From positions 372,001 to 436,000 of the forward strand of contig NZ_CP025012.1 of assembly GCF_002953715.1 (NCBI RefSeq): a stretch of DNA of 64,000 bases. Direction: 5' to 3'. A program made the position numbers and the translations under genes. Every line of letters starts with the position of its first letter. Within the stretch, counting starts at the first letter, position 1. This DNA comes from Rhizobium leguminosarum (lineage in GTDB: Bacteria > Pseudomonadota > Alphaproteobacteria > Rhizobiales > Rhizobiaceae). Shown piece by piece: positions 17,697-28,804 of this stretch. The notes under the pieces were generated by a model, which was given only the letters and a program-made list of their open reading frames with translations, ran no database searches and was not told the origin of the DNA.

Positions 17697-18712
17697 GGAA
17701 CGGGACCGGTTGAGGCCCTGACGATCAGTTCGGTCTTCCAGAGCTCCTGGTCGGGGAAGGGGCCGGCCTGCTTCACCGTGCCGATCAGCCGCTGCGCGAT
17801 GCGAACGCCCGCGGCGCGCAATGACGAGCGCGTCGTTGTCAGCGGCACGGAAAAGCTTTCCGGTTTCAGCAGCGGCAGCACGTCGTCATGGGCAATCAGC
17901 GAGATATCCTCGCCGAGCCGCAATCCGGCCTGGTTGACCGCGCGGATCGCGCCGAGCGCCAGCACCGTGCTGGAGCAGAGGATCGCCGTCGGCCGCTCCG
18001 GCAATTGCAGGAAGTGTTCCATTGCCAGCAGGCCTTGTTCGTCTGTCATCAGCGCGTGGCTCATGCAACCCTCATCGAGCGTGAGCCCGCGCTCGGCAAG
18101 GGCTGATATGACGCCGTTCCTCCTGCGAATGGAGAAATCGAGATGCATCGGTCCGTTCATCAGCGCAAAGCGCGTATGGCCGAGCTGCAGCAAGAGCCGC
18201 GTCGCATCGTAGAAGGCGCCTTCATTGTCGATGTCGAGATAGGGATAGTCCGGCTCCGAACCGAAGGAGCGGCCGTGCACGACATAGGGCATGGAGAGCG
18301 ATTTCAGCATGGCGAGCCGCGGATCGTGGCCGCGCATATAGGCGACGAACAGGGCATCGACATTGCCGCTGATGGCAAGACGGCGCAGCGCCGCCACCTC
18401 GTCATCCGGGTCGGCCGGCATGATCACGAAGTGGAAGTCGTGGCGTACGGCCTCTTCGCCGAGCCCGGCCAGGAATTCGCCGAAATGCACGTCGGACTGG
18501 TGGCCGGGCGCCGTCGGCATGACGAGGCCGATCGAGCCTGCCTTGCCGGTCGCAAGCCGCTGCGCCGCCTTGTTCGGCCGGTACCCGGTTTCCTTGACAG
18601 CCTGGAGCACACGCTCCCGGGTCGCCTCGTTGACCTCGGGATAACCGTTCAGCGCTCGGCTCACCGTCGTCTGCGACAGCCCCAGCAATTCCGATAGCTG
18701 TTTGAGATTCAC
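17687..18712 (-). CDS. aglR: AglR, LacI-family repressor of alpha-glucoside genes
   Basis: 341 residues. The N-terminal helix-turn-helix is classic LacI type (LKQLSELLGLSQTTVSRALN), followed by the hinge region and a periplasmic-binding-like sugar sensor. Translation starts at GTG (18712) behind a good GGAGGAAG site. It is divergent from aglE, as in Sinorhizobium meliloti, where AglR represses aglEFGAK until an alpha-glucoside binds. Two AAAGCGCTTT palindromes in the shared intergenic region are its likely operators; one lies 69 bases upstream of its own start, so autoregulation is likely. Confidence 0.9.
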   Translation of the reverse strand: MNLKQLSELLGLSQTTVSRALNGYPEVNEATRERVLQAVKETGYRPNKAAQRLATGKAGSIGLVMPTAPGHQSDVHFGEFLAGLGEEAVRHDFHFVIMPADPDDEVAALRRLAISGNVDALFVAYMRGHDPRLAMLKSLSMPYVVHGRSFGSEPDYPYLDIDNEGAFYDATRLLLQLGHTRFALMNGPMHLDFSIRRRNGVISALAERGLTLDEGCMSHALMTDEQGLLAMEHFLQLPERPTAILCSSTVLALGAIRAVNQAGLRLGEDISLIAHDDVLPLLKPESFSVPLTTTRSSLRAAGVRIAQRLIGTVKQAGPFPDQELWKTELIVRASTGPVPQE

Positions 18713-18780
18713 CTGCTATGCTTCCTCCCGGCCCGCCCGTCAGCCGTCTTGAAAAGGCTTGCCGCCTCCCAGTGGCATCC

Positions 18781-18790
18781 AAAGCGCTTT
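18781..18790. promoter_or_regulatory. AglR operator, repressor-proximal copy
   Basis: Perfect 10-bp palindrome AAAGCGCTTT, the central-CG type bound by LacI-family proteins. It is 69 bases upstream of the aglR start and 162 bases (centre to centre) from the second copy. A possible promoter toward aglE, TTGACT (18814-18819) and TATTTC (18837-18842) with 17-base spacing, lies between them. Confidence 0.75.
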
Positions 18791-18940
18791 CAATTATGTA
18801 TCATCTGGCGCGCTTGACTCAAGAAAAATCGTTCCATATTTCCCGATAGACGCTGCTGCGCTGCGATATCTAGCATGTCCACAGCGGGTTTTCGCGAATT
18901 GACTTGACTCCATTCCACCGAAAGTGAAATGAGTTGGCTG

Positions 18941-18954
18941 TCAAAGCGCTTTGA
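18941..18954. promoter_or_regulatory. AglR operator, aglE-proximal copy
   Basis: Perfect 14-bp palindrome TCAAAGCGCTTTGA, 55 bases upstream of the aglE start. It contains the same core as the copy at 18781 and has longer symmetry, so it is probably the stronger site. Confidence 0.8.
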
Positions 18955-19009
18955 AATTTCTTTTGGAGGGAATTCGGCGCGGTTGGGATTGTGATGGGAG
19001 GTTGATCAC

Positions 19010-20371
19010 ATGAAAAAGTCATTTTTGATGGGCGTTGCCGTGGCAGCGCTTTTTGCCGGTACTGCGTCTGCAGCCGATCTGAAATTTGCCCCGGGACAGG
19101 ATTCCAAGTTCAACTGGAAGAGCTATGACGAGTTCAAGGCTGCGCATGCCGATCTGAAGGGCCAGCCGCTGACGATCTTCGGGCCGTGGCGCGGCGAGGA
19201 CGAGGCGTTCTTCCAGAGCGTTCTTGCCTATTTCACCGAAGCCACCGGCATCGATGTCAAATACTCCTCTTCCGAAAACTACGAACAGCAGATCGTCATC
19301 GATACGCAGGCAGGCTCGCCGCCGAATATCGCCGTTCTGCCGCAGCCGGGCCTCCTGGCCGATCTCGCCAGCAAGGGCTTCCTGACGCCGCTCGGCGACG
19401 ACAACTCCAAGTGGATCAAGGACAATTACGGCGCCGGCGACAGCTGGGTCGGTTACGGCACCTACAAGGGCAAGGACGGCAAGGAAGCCTTCTACGCCTT
19501 CCCGTATAAGGCCGACGTGAAATCGCTGGTCTGGTATGTTCCGGAGAACTTCGAGGAAGCCGGCTACAAGATCCCGACGACCATGGAAGAACTGCATGCC
19601 CTGACCGACCAGATCGTCAAGGATGGCGGCGTTCCCTGGTGCATCGGTCTCGGTTCCGGCGGCGCCACCGGCTGGCCGGCGACCGACTGGGTCGAGGACA
19701 TCATGCTGCGCATGCAGCCTCCGGAAGCCTATGACAAGTGGACGACCAACGAGCTGAAGTTCACCGATCCGGCCGTCGTTGCCGCGATCGACGAGTTCGG
19801 CAAGTTCGCCAAGAACGCGAAATACGTCGATGGCGGCGTCGCAGCCGTGGCCTCGACCGATTTCCGCGACAGCCCGAAGGGCCTCTTCGCGGTTCCGCCG
19901 AAGTGCTACATGCACCATCAGGCCTCGTTCATTCCGTCCTTCTTCCCTGAGGGCACGAAGCTCGGCCAGGATGCCGACTTCTTCTACATGCCGACCTTTG
20001 CGTCGCATCCCGAACTCGGCAAGCCGGTTCTCGGCGCCGGCACGCTCGTCTCGATCGCCAAGGACTCCAAGACGGCCCGCGCCTTCATCGACTTCCTGAA
20101 GACCCCGATCGCGCATGAGGTGTGGATGGCGCAGTCGAGCTTCCTGACGCCGTATAAGGGCGTCAGCACCGAGGCCTATGCCAACCCGCAGATGAAGAAG
20201 GAGGGCGAGATCCTGACTTCCGCCACCACCTTCCGCTTCGACGGTTCCGACCTGATGCCGGGCAAGATCGGCGCCGGCGCCTTCTGGACGGGCATGGTCG
20301 ATTTCGTCGGCGGCAAGTCCGCTGAAGAGGCTGCTGGCGAAATCCAGAGCGCCTGGGACGGCATCAAGTAA
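19010..20371 (+). CDS. aglE: Alpha-glucoside ABC transporter, substrate-binding protein
   Basis: 453 residues with a signal peptide (about 1-21, ending TASAA). The mature part is a family-1 sugar-binding fold (QPLTIFGPWRGEDEAFFQSV; later DFFYMPTFASHPELGKP). It would capture sucrose, maltose or trehalose-type sugars in the periplasm and pass them to AglF/AglG. First gene of aglEFGAK, directly behind the AglR operators. Two stable hairpins follow the stop codon, consistent with higher expression than the downstream membrane genes. Confidence 0.92.
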   Translation: MKKSFLMGVAVAALFAGTASAADLKFAPGQDSKFNWKSYDEFKAAHADLKGQPLTIFGPWRGEDEAFFQSVLAYFTEATGIDVKYSSSENYEQQIVIDTQAGSPPNIAVLPQPGLLADLASKGFLTPLGDDNSKWIKDNYGAGDSWVGYGTYKGKDGKEAFYAFPYKADVKSLVWYVPENFEEAGYKIPTTMEELHALTDQIVKDGGVPWCIGLGSGGATGWPATDWVEDIMLRMQPPEAYDKWTTNELKFTDPAVVAAIDEFGKFAKNAKYVDGGVAAVASTDFRDSPKGLFAVPPKCYMHHQASFIPSFFPEGTKLGQDADFFYMPTFASHPELGKPVLGAGTLVSIAKDSKTARAFIDFLKTPIAHEVWMAQSSFLTPYKGVSTEAYANPQMKKEGEILTSATTFRFDGSDLMPGKIGAGAFWTGMVDFVGGKSAEEAAGEIQSAWDGIK

Positions 20372-20385
20372 TCTTTCAAAATTAT

Positions 20386-20405
20386 GCCGCCGGCTTGCCG
20401 GCGGC
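20386..20405 (+). terminator. Hairpin 1 in the aglE-aglF gap
   Basis: Perfect 9-bp repeat GCCGCCGGC / GCCGGCGGC with a 2-base loop, 15 bases after aglE. There is no T-run, so mRNA 3'-end protection or partial termination fits better than full termination. Confidence 0.6.
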
Positions 20406-20420
20406 GTGGCTTGCATGACT

Positions 20421-20445
20421 GGCCGGGCTCGCAAAGAGCCCGGCC
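20421..20445 (+). terminator. Hairpin 2 in the aglE-aglF gap
   Basis: Perfect 10-bp repeat GGCCGGGCTC / GAGCCCGGCC with a GCAAA loop, placed 16 bases after hairpin 1. It probably acts with hairpin 1 to set the aglE to aglF expression ratio. Confidence 0.6.
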
Positions 20446-20558
20446 ATCGCAGGATATATTGTGATTGGGCAATACAAAAAGATTGACGATGACCGGCGCT
20501 GATCCGTCAGCATAAAAACCGGTCGTGATAAGATCAGGGGAAGCAGGGGAGGGACGAA

Positions 20559-21572
20559 ATGCTGTTGCAGATAGTGTCCGCTTTAAGCGTCGTGGTCGTC
20601 GCCGTTGTCGCGTGCTCGGCCTATTTCTATTTTTCGAACAAGATCCTGGATCTCGCTCTGCCGGTGAAGGATGGCGACATCCGCGCCGCATCGCGCAATC
20701 TCAACCGCCGTGCGCTCGTCCGGCCGTGGTTGTTCATCGGCCCGGCGCTCTTCCTGCTTATCGTCTATCTCGTCTATCCGGTCGTTGCGACCTTCATCCT
20801 TTCCTTCTACGACCGCGCCGGTCTGCAGTTCGTCGGCCTCGCCAATTACAAATGGGCGCTCGGCGACCGCGAATTCCGCCAGTCGATCTTCAACAACATC
20901 CTCTGGCTCGCCGTCGTGCCGGCCGCCTGCACCTTCTTCGGCCTCGTCATCGCCGTGATGACCGATCGCATCTGGTGGGGCAATATCGCCAAGAGCATCG
21001 TCTTCATGCCGATGGCGATCTCCTTCGTCGGCGCCTCGGTCATCTGGAAATTCATCTATGAATATCGCGGCGGCAACGACGTCCAGATCGGCCTGCTGAA
21101 CGCCATCGTCCAGACTTTCGGCGGAACGCCCGAGGTGTGGATCTCCATTCCCTTCTGGAACAACTTCTTCCTGATGGTCATCCTGATCTGGATCCAGACC
21201 GGTTTTGCCATGGTCATCCTGTCGGCCGCTCTTCGCGGCATCCCAGAGGAGACGATCGAAGCCGCCGTCATCGACGGCGCCAATGGCTGGCAGATCTTCT
21301 GGCGCATCATGGTGCCGCAGGTCTGGGGTTCCATCGCCGTCGTCTGGACGACGATCACCATCCTCGTCCTCAAGGTCTTCGACATCGTGCTGACCATGAC
21401 CAACGGCCAGTGGCAGACGATGGTGCTGGCGAACCTGATGTTCGACTGGATGTTCCGCGGCGGCGGCGATTCCGGCCGAAGTGCGGTCATCGCCATCATC
21501 ATCATGCTCGCCGTCACGCCGATCATGGTCTGGAACGTGCGCCGCGCCAATCGCGAACTGAAGGGCCACTGA
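20559..21572 (+). CDS. aglF: Alpha-glucoside ABC transporter permease AglF
   Basis: 337 residues with about seven or eight membrane helices, including an extra N-terminal one (LLQIVSALSVVVVAVVACSA). The ATPase-docking EAA loop reads EAAVIDGANGWQIFWRIMVP. It forms the inner-membrane channel with AglG and is powered by AglK. A good ribosome site (AGGGGAGGG) precedes the ATG at 20559. It ends one base before aglG starts. Confidence 0.93.
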   Translation: MLLQIVSALSVVVVAVVACSAYFYFSNKILDLALPVKDGDIRAASRNLNRRALVRPWLFIGPALFLLIVYLVYPVVATFILSFYDRAGLQFVGLANYKWALGDREFRQSIFNNILWLAVVPAACTFFGLVIAVMTDRIWWGNIAKSIVFMPMAISFVGASVIWKFIYEYRGGNDVQIGLLNAIVQTFGGTPEVWISIPFWNNFFLMVILIWIQTGFAMVILSAALRGIPEETIEAAVIDGANGWQIFWRIMVPQVWGSIAVVWTTITILVLKVFDIVLTMTNGQWQTMVLANLMFDWMFRGGGDSGRSAVIAIIIMLAVTPIMVWNVRRANRELKGH

Positions 21573-21573
21573 G

Positions 21574-22737
21574 ATGACCGCTATCGGAAGCTACTTCAAG
21601 ATTGGCCCCGCCCGCCTCTTCGTTCACGCAGCCGTTCTGCTGATCGTCATCGTCTGGCTGATCCCGACGCTCGGCATCTTCGTCAGCGCGCTGCGCGACA
21701 AGGACCAGATCGTCGTCTCCGGCTGGTGGACGGCCTTCGTCGGCTCGACTCAGACGGCCGCGGTCCGCCTCGGTACACCCGACCAGCAAAAGCAGGAAGG
21801 TGCGACCTACGTCATCTCGGGCAATGTGTTGGAAGGCCAGACCGGCCGGGCGGTGAAGGCCTTCGGCAACCGCATACAGCAGCCGGCCGCCTTCAAAGCC
21901 GGTGAGACCGCCGATCTCGGCGACGGTGAAACCCTGCAGATCAACAGCGACGGCAGTTATCGCTATGTGAAGAACGCCGCCTTCTCGCCCGACGAACGCC
22001 CGAAGCGCATCTATGCGTCCGTCTCCGCACCGCCGGAATTCACCATGCAGAACTATAATACGGTTCTGACCGGCGAGGGCATCGGCCAGTCCTTCATCAA
22101 CTCGCTGACCGTGACGATCCCGGCGACGATCATCCCGATCCTGATTGCCGCTTTCGCCGCCTACGCCCTGAGCTGGATGGAGTTTCCCGGCCGCGGGCTG
22201 ATGATTGCGCTCGTCGTCGGCCTGATCGTCGTGCCGCTGCAGATGTCGCTGATCCCGCTGTTGCGCCTCTATAACGAGGTCGGCAACCTGCTCGGCCAAC
22301 CGTCGAAGACCTATCCCGGCATCTGGCTGGCTCACACCGCTTTCGGCATGCCGCTCGCCATCTATCTCTTGCGGGCCTATATCGCCGGCCTGCCGAAGGA
22401 GATCATCGAATCCGCCCGCGTCGACGGCGCAAGCGATTTCGAGATCTTCGTCCGCATCGTTTTACCTCTGTCCTTCCCGGCACTCGCCTCCTTCGCCATC
22501 TTCCAGTTCCTGTGGGTGTGGAACGACCTGCTCGTCGCCATGGTCTTCCTCGGCACCGACAAGGATCACATCGTGCTGACCGGCAGCCTGAACGCGCTGC
22601 TCGGCTCGCGCGGCGGCAATTGGGAGATTTTGACGGCGTCAGCCTTCGTCACCATCATCGTGCCGCTGCTCGTCTTCTTCGGGCTGCAGCGTTACCTGGT
22701 GCGCGGTCTGCTGGCGGGTTCGGTCAAGGGAGGCTGA
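21574..22737 (+). CDS. aglG: Alpha-glucoside ABC transporter permease AglG
   Basis: 387 residues. The C-terminal two thirds has the usual six-helix permease part with the EAA loop ESARVDGASDFEIFVRIVLP. Between the first helix (about 13-35) and the second lies a periplasmic insert of about 110 residues, mostly beta (ATYVISGNVLEGQTGRAVKA and following). Such an insert is known in AglG-like and MalG-like permeases and may contact the binding protein. It starts one base after aglF and lies in the agl operon. Confidence 0.92.
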   Translation: MTAIGSYFKIGPARLFVHAAVLLIVIVWLIPTLGIFVSALRDKDQIVVSGWWTAFVGSTQTAAVRLGTPDQQKQEGATYVISGNVLEGQTGRAVKAFGNRIQQPAAFKAGETADLGDGETLQINSDGSYRYVKNAAFSPDERPKRIYASVSAPPEFTMQNYNTVLTGEGIGQSFINSLTVTIPATIIPILIAAFAAYALSWMEFPGRGLMIALVVGLIVVPLQMSLIPLLRLYNEVGNLLGQPSKTYPGIWLAHTAFGMPLAIYLLRAYIAGLPKEIIESARVDGASDFEIFVRIVLPLSFPALASFAIFQFLWVWNDLLVAMVFLGTDKDHIVLTGSLNALLGSRGGNWEILTASAFVTIIVPLLVFFGLQRYLVRGLLAGSVKGG

Positions 22738-22771
22738 CCATTCCCGAACGTGACTTCAAACAGGATATTCC

Positions 22772-24421
<1,650 letters not shown>

Positions 24422-24424
<3 letters not shown>

Positions 24425-24466
24425 GGAACGCAGGCCTAAGGAAACACAGGCCCAGGGAACACAGGG
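24422..24466 (+). repeat. Three imperfect 14-16 bp tandem repeats between aglA and aglK
   Basis: Copies start at 24422 (TAAGGAACGCAGGCC), 24437 (TAAGGAAACACAGGCC) and 24453 (CAGGGAACACAGGG). The first contains the aglA stop codon and the last ends near the aglK ribosome site. Probably the result of slippage. Confidence 0.75.
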
Positions 24467-24474
24467 AGAGAGAA

Positions 24475-25563
<1,089 letters not shown>

Positions 25564-25679
25564 GGCGGCCATTTTTGGGGTGATGGTCCCAAGAATTGTG
25601 CGGGACGGGCCGAATTCTCACTTTCTGTTAAAGATCGGCTGCTACCTTTTCCTCGTCAATTTATGAGGGGGATAAGCAG

Positions 25680-26093
25680 GTGGCCGCTTCCAATCCGTCA
25701 CAGCCAAAATCTCATTTCCTGAGCAAGGAAGAATCCTTCATGTATGACCGCGAGGCGCGGTTCAAGATGGAGGACACCATGAACGCCGCGCGCATCGAAT
25801 ATACGGAAAAGGGCGTCATGCACGCGGCTTCGCGCCGCTGCGACATTGTTCGGATTTCGATGAGCAGCGCGACGCTCGCGATCCTGACCCAGTTCAGCCT
25901 GCCGAAGCAGTTCTATCTGGATATTCCGGATGCTCGCATCACCAAGGTCGGTTGCCTGCTGATGAAGGTCAACGCCAACAATACGATCGACGTCCGCTTC
26001 CTGCGCCTGCTGACGCAGAAGGAGCTGAACAAGATCTTCGTCTACAGCACCCATCCGGCGCACCGCGACTACGTTCTCGATATTCGAGCCTGA
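25680..26093 (+). CDS. Small protein with a degenerate PilZ-like domain
   Basis: 137 residues, soluble, GTG start at 25680. Residues about 50-120 follow the PilZ beta pattern (RCDIVRISMSSATLAI, then FYLDIPDARITKVGCLLMKV and DVRFL). The RxxxR and D/NxSxxG motifs that bind cyclic-di-GMP are not clearly present, so it may not bind the nucleotide. It stands alone between aglK (116 bases upstream) and a shared terminator with edd. Function unknown; a signalling or scaffold role is only a guess. Confidence 0.6.
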   Translation: MAASNPSQPKSHFLSKEESFMYDREARFKMEDTMNAARIEYTEKGVMHAASRRCDIVRISMSSATLAILTQFSLPKQFYLDIPDARITKVGCLLMKVNANNTIDVRFLRLLTQKELNKIFVYSTHPAHRDYVLDIRA

Positions 26094-26138
26094 AGTCGCG
26101 CGTCCGCCAGGGCGCGGCACAATCACCGGATTGAAATC

Positions 26139-26176
26139 AAAAACCCGCGGGGGCTTCAGGCTCCCCGCGGATTTTT
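26139..26176. terminator. Bidirectional terminator between the PilZ-like gene and edd
   Basis: Stem CCGCGGGG / CCCCGCGG (26145-26152, 26163-26170), flanked by five A on the left and five T on the right. It serves the + strand gene and, in reverse, the edd transcript. Confidence 0.85.
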
Positions 26177-26194
26177 GTTTGCGAAACCACCCGC

Positions 26195-28018
26195 TTAGTG
26201 GTGGAAGAGCACGCTCGCACCCTGGTCCGAAGGTCCGACGGCGCGGCGGAACGGCGCGAAGAGTTCGCGGCCCATGCCGAATTCATTGTCGGAGAGATCG
26301 ACGGTCACCGGCTCCCGCTCGGCCAAATCAGCCGCATCGACGAGCAGCTCGAGCGTGCCCTTGATTGCGTCCAGCCGAATGATGTCGCCCTCGCGGATGC
26401 GGGCGATCGGACCGCCGTCGACGGCTTCCGGCGTCACGTGGATCGCCGCCGGCACCTTGCCGGATGCGCCGGACATGCGCCCGTCGGTGAGCAGCGCCAC
26501 GCGGAAACCGCGGTCCTGCAGCACGCCGAGCGGCGGCGTCAGCTTGTGCAGTTCCGGCATGCCGTTCGCCTTCGGGCCCTGGAAGCGCACGACGGCGATG
26601 AAATCGCGGTTGAGCTTGCCTTCCTTGAAAGCGTCCTGCAGCTCCTGCTGGCTGTGGAAGATCATTGCCGGCGCCTCGATGATGTGGCGCTCCGGCTTGA
26701 CGGCGGAGATCTTGATGACCGCCTTGCCGAGATTGCCGCGCAGCATCTTCAGCCCGCCATTCGCCTGGAACGGCGTCTCGATGCTGGAGAGCACCTTGGG
26801 ATCGACGCTTTTTTCCGGCGACGGCTCGCGCAGGACGGCACCGTTTTCGCCGAGACGGGCATCGACCGTATAGGCTTTGAGACCCTGGCCGAAGACGGTG
26901 CGCACGTCGTCATGCACCAGTCCGTGCTTCAAGAGTTCCTTGATGAGGAAACCCATGCCGCCCGCCGCCTGGAAATGGTTCACGTCGGCAAGCCCGTTCG
27001 GGTAGACGCGGGCAAGCAGCGGGACGATTTCCGAAAGCTCGGCAATGTCCTGCCAAGTGAGCTGGATGCCGGCTGCCCGCGCCATGGCGACGAGGTGCAG
27101 CGTATGATTGGTCGAGCCGCCGGTCGCATGCAGGCCGACGACGCCGTTGACGACAGACCGCTCGTCGATCATCTCGCCCGCCGGCGTGAATTCGTTGCCG
27201 AGCGCGGTGATCGCCAGCGCCCGCTTGGCGGCTTCGCGTGTCAGCGCTTCGCGCAACGGCGTGCCGGGATTGATGAAGGACGAGCCGGGCATGTGGAAGC
27301 CCATGATCTCCATCAGCATCTGGTTGGAATTGGCGGTGCCGTAGAAGGTGCAGGTGCCGGGGCCGTGATAGGATTTCGATTCCGCCTCCAGCAGTTCGGC
27401 GCGTCCGACCTTGCCCTCGGCGAAGAGTTGGCGCACGCGCGACTTTTCATCGTTCGGCAGGCCTGTGGTCATCGGACCGGCCGGAACGAAGATCGACGGC
27501 AGGTGCCCGAAGGACAGGGCAGCGATCACGAGGCCGGGCACGATCTTGTCGCAGACGCCGAGGAAGAGGGCGGCATCGAACATGTTGTGCGACAGGCCGA
27601 CACCCGCCGACATGGCGATCAGATCGCGCGAGAAGAGCGAGAGCTCCATGCCCGGCTGCCCCTGGGTGACGCCGTCGCACATCGCCGGCACGCCGCCTGC
27701 CACCTGCGCCACGCCGCCCGCTTGGGCTGCCGCCTCGCGGATGATCGCCGGATAGGTCTCGAATGGCTGGTGGGCCGAGAGCATGTCGTTATAGGCGGTG
27801 ATGATGCCGAGATTGGGGATGCGGTCGCCGGCGAGCGCATCCTTGTCGGCGGGGGAACAGACCGCAAAGCCGTGGGCAAGATTGGCGCAACCGAGCACCG
27901 AGCGCGCGACACCCTTGGAAGCGGCGGCGCGCAGGCGTTCCAGATAGCGCTCGCGGCTTGGCTTCGAGCGTTCGACGATGCGATCGGTGATCGCAGAAAT
28001 GCGTGCGTGAGCGGACAT
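26195..28018 (-). CDS. edd: 6-phosphogluconate dehydratase (Edd)
   Basis: 607 residues, the usual length. It converts 6-phosphogluconate to KDPG in the Entner-Doudoroff pathway, using an iron-sulfur cluster. IlvD/Edd features: [40 protein letters not shown], and Cys-containing [12 protein letters not shown] and [19 protein letters not shown]. The C-terminal [20 protein letters not shown] is intact. Last gene of zwf-pgl-edd, 77 bases after pgl. This is the main glucose route in rhizobia. Confidence 0.96.
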   Translation of the reverse strand: MSAHARISAITDRIVERSKPSRERYLERLRAAASKGVARSVLGCANLAHGFAVCSPADKDALAGDRIPNLGIITAYNDMLSAHQPFETYPAIIREAAAQAGGVAQVAGGVPAMCDGVTQGQPGMELSLFSRDLIAMSAGVGLSHNMFDAALFLGVCDKIVPGLVIAALSFGHLPSIFVPAGPMTTGLPNDEKSRVRQLFAEGKVGRAELLEAESKSYHGPGTCTFYGTANSNQMLMEIMGFHMPGSSFINPGTPLREALTREAAKRALAITALGNEFTPAGEMIDERSVVNGVVGLHATGGSTNHTLHLVAMARAAGIQLTWQDIAELSEIVPLLARVYPNGLADVNHFQAAGGMGFLIKELLKHGLVHDDVRTVFGQGLKAYTVDARLGENGAVLREPSPEKSVDPKVLSSIETPFQANGGLKMLRGNLGKAVIKISAVKPERHIIEAPAMIFHSQQELQDAFKEGKLNRDFIAVVRFQGPKANGMPELHKLTPPLGVLQDRGFRVALLTDGRMSGASGKVPAAIHVTPEAVDGGPIARIREGDIIRLDAIKGTLELLVDAADLAEREPVTVDLSDNEFGMGRELFAPFRRAVGPSDQGASVLFHH

Positions 28019-28095
28019 GGAAAATCCCTGCCTTGTTCGTTGTCTCTATCTGTTTCGGCGGCTCTGGCCTGAATCTCAATCCGGATGACGGCTGA

Positions 28096-28794
28096 TCAGG
28101 GAGCCCAGTAGATCTCGACCGGGGAAGTGGCCCGGCGCAGAACGGCGCGGATCGGCATTTCTGCCTCGTCACCGCTGCCTTCCGCCTTGGCGAGAACGTC
28201 TTTTTTGCCTTCGCCCTCAATATGGAGAACCAGGAGTGCGGCATCCTCAAGACTGGAGAAGGTGAAGGTCAGGCGCGGCTCGCCGGCTCCTTCCGCTTCC
28301 ATGGTGATGATGCCGCGCGGCGTCGATGCATCGAGCGCTTTGGCAAGATTGCTGCCGCCGGGAAAAAACGAGGCCGTGTGGCCGTCACCGCCCATGCCGA
28401 GGATGACGGTGTCGAAGGGGGAGCTGATCGCCTTGGTCTTCTCGGTCGCGAGCGAGGCTGCCTCCTCCACCGAAGCCACATCCTGATAGAGCGGCAGGAA
28501 GTGTGCCGCCTTTGCCTTGTTCTGCAGCAGATTGGCGTCGACCAGCAAATGGTTCGAGCGCGCATTGTCGGCCGGCACGAAGCGTTCGTCGACAAGGGTG
28601 ATCGTCACCTTGTCCCAGGCGATGTCGCGCGTCGAAAGCACCTGGAAGAAGGCCTTCGGCGTGGAGCCGCCGGAAACGGCGATGGACGCCGTTCCACGAG
28701 CGGCGATCGCCGCCGAAAGCGTATCCGCGACCTTGTCGGCGAGGCTGCCGGCGAGGTCTGCGGCGCTGGCGAAGGAATGCAGGGTCGATGCCAT
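28096..28794 (-). CDS. pgl: 6-phosphogluconolactonase
   Basis: 232 residues. It hydrolyses 6-phosphogluconolactone to 6-phosphogluconate in the cytoplasm. Family motifs: SIAVSGGSTPKAFFQVL, TLVDERFVPADNARSNH and VILGMGGDGHTASFFPG. The ATG at 28794 gives a 10-base gap after zwf; a further start upstream would overlap it. Middle gene of zwf-pgl-edd. Confidence 0.95.
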   Translation of the reverse strand: MASTLHSFASAADLAGSLADKVADTLSAAIAARGTASIAVSGGSTPKAFFQVLSTRDIAWDKVTITLVDERFVPADNARSNHLLVDANLLQNKAKAAHFLPLYQDVASVEEAASLATEKTKAISSPFDTVILGMGGDGHTASFFPGGSNLAKALDASTPRGIITMEAEGAGEPRLTFTFSSLEDAALLVLHIEGEGKKDVLAKAEGSGDEAEMPIRAVLRRATSPVEIYWAP

Positions 28795-28804
28795 CGGTTT
28801 CGTC

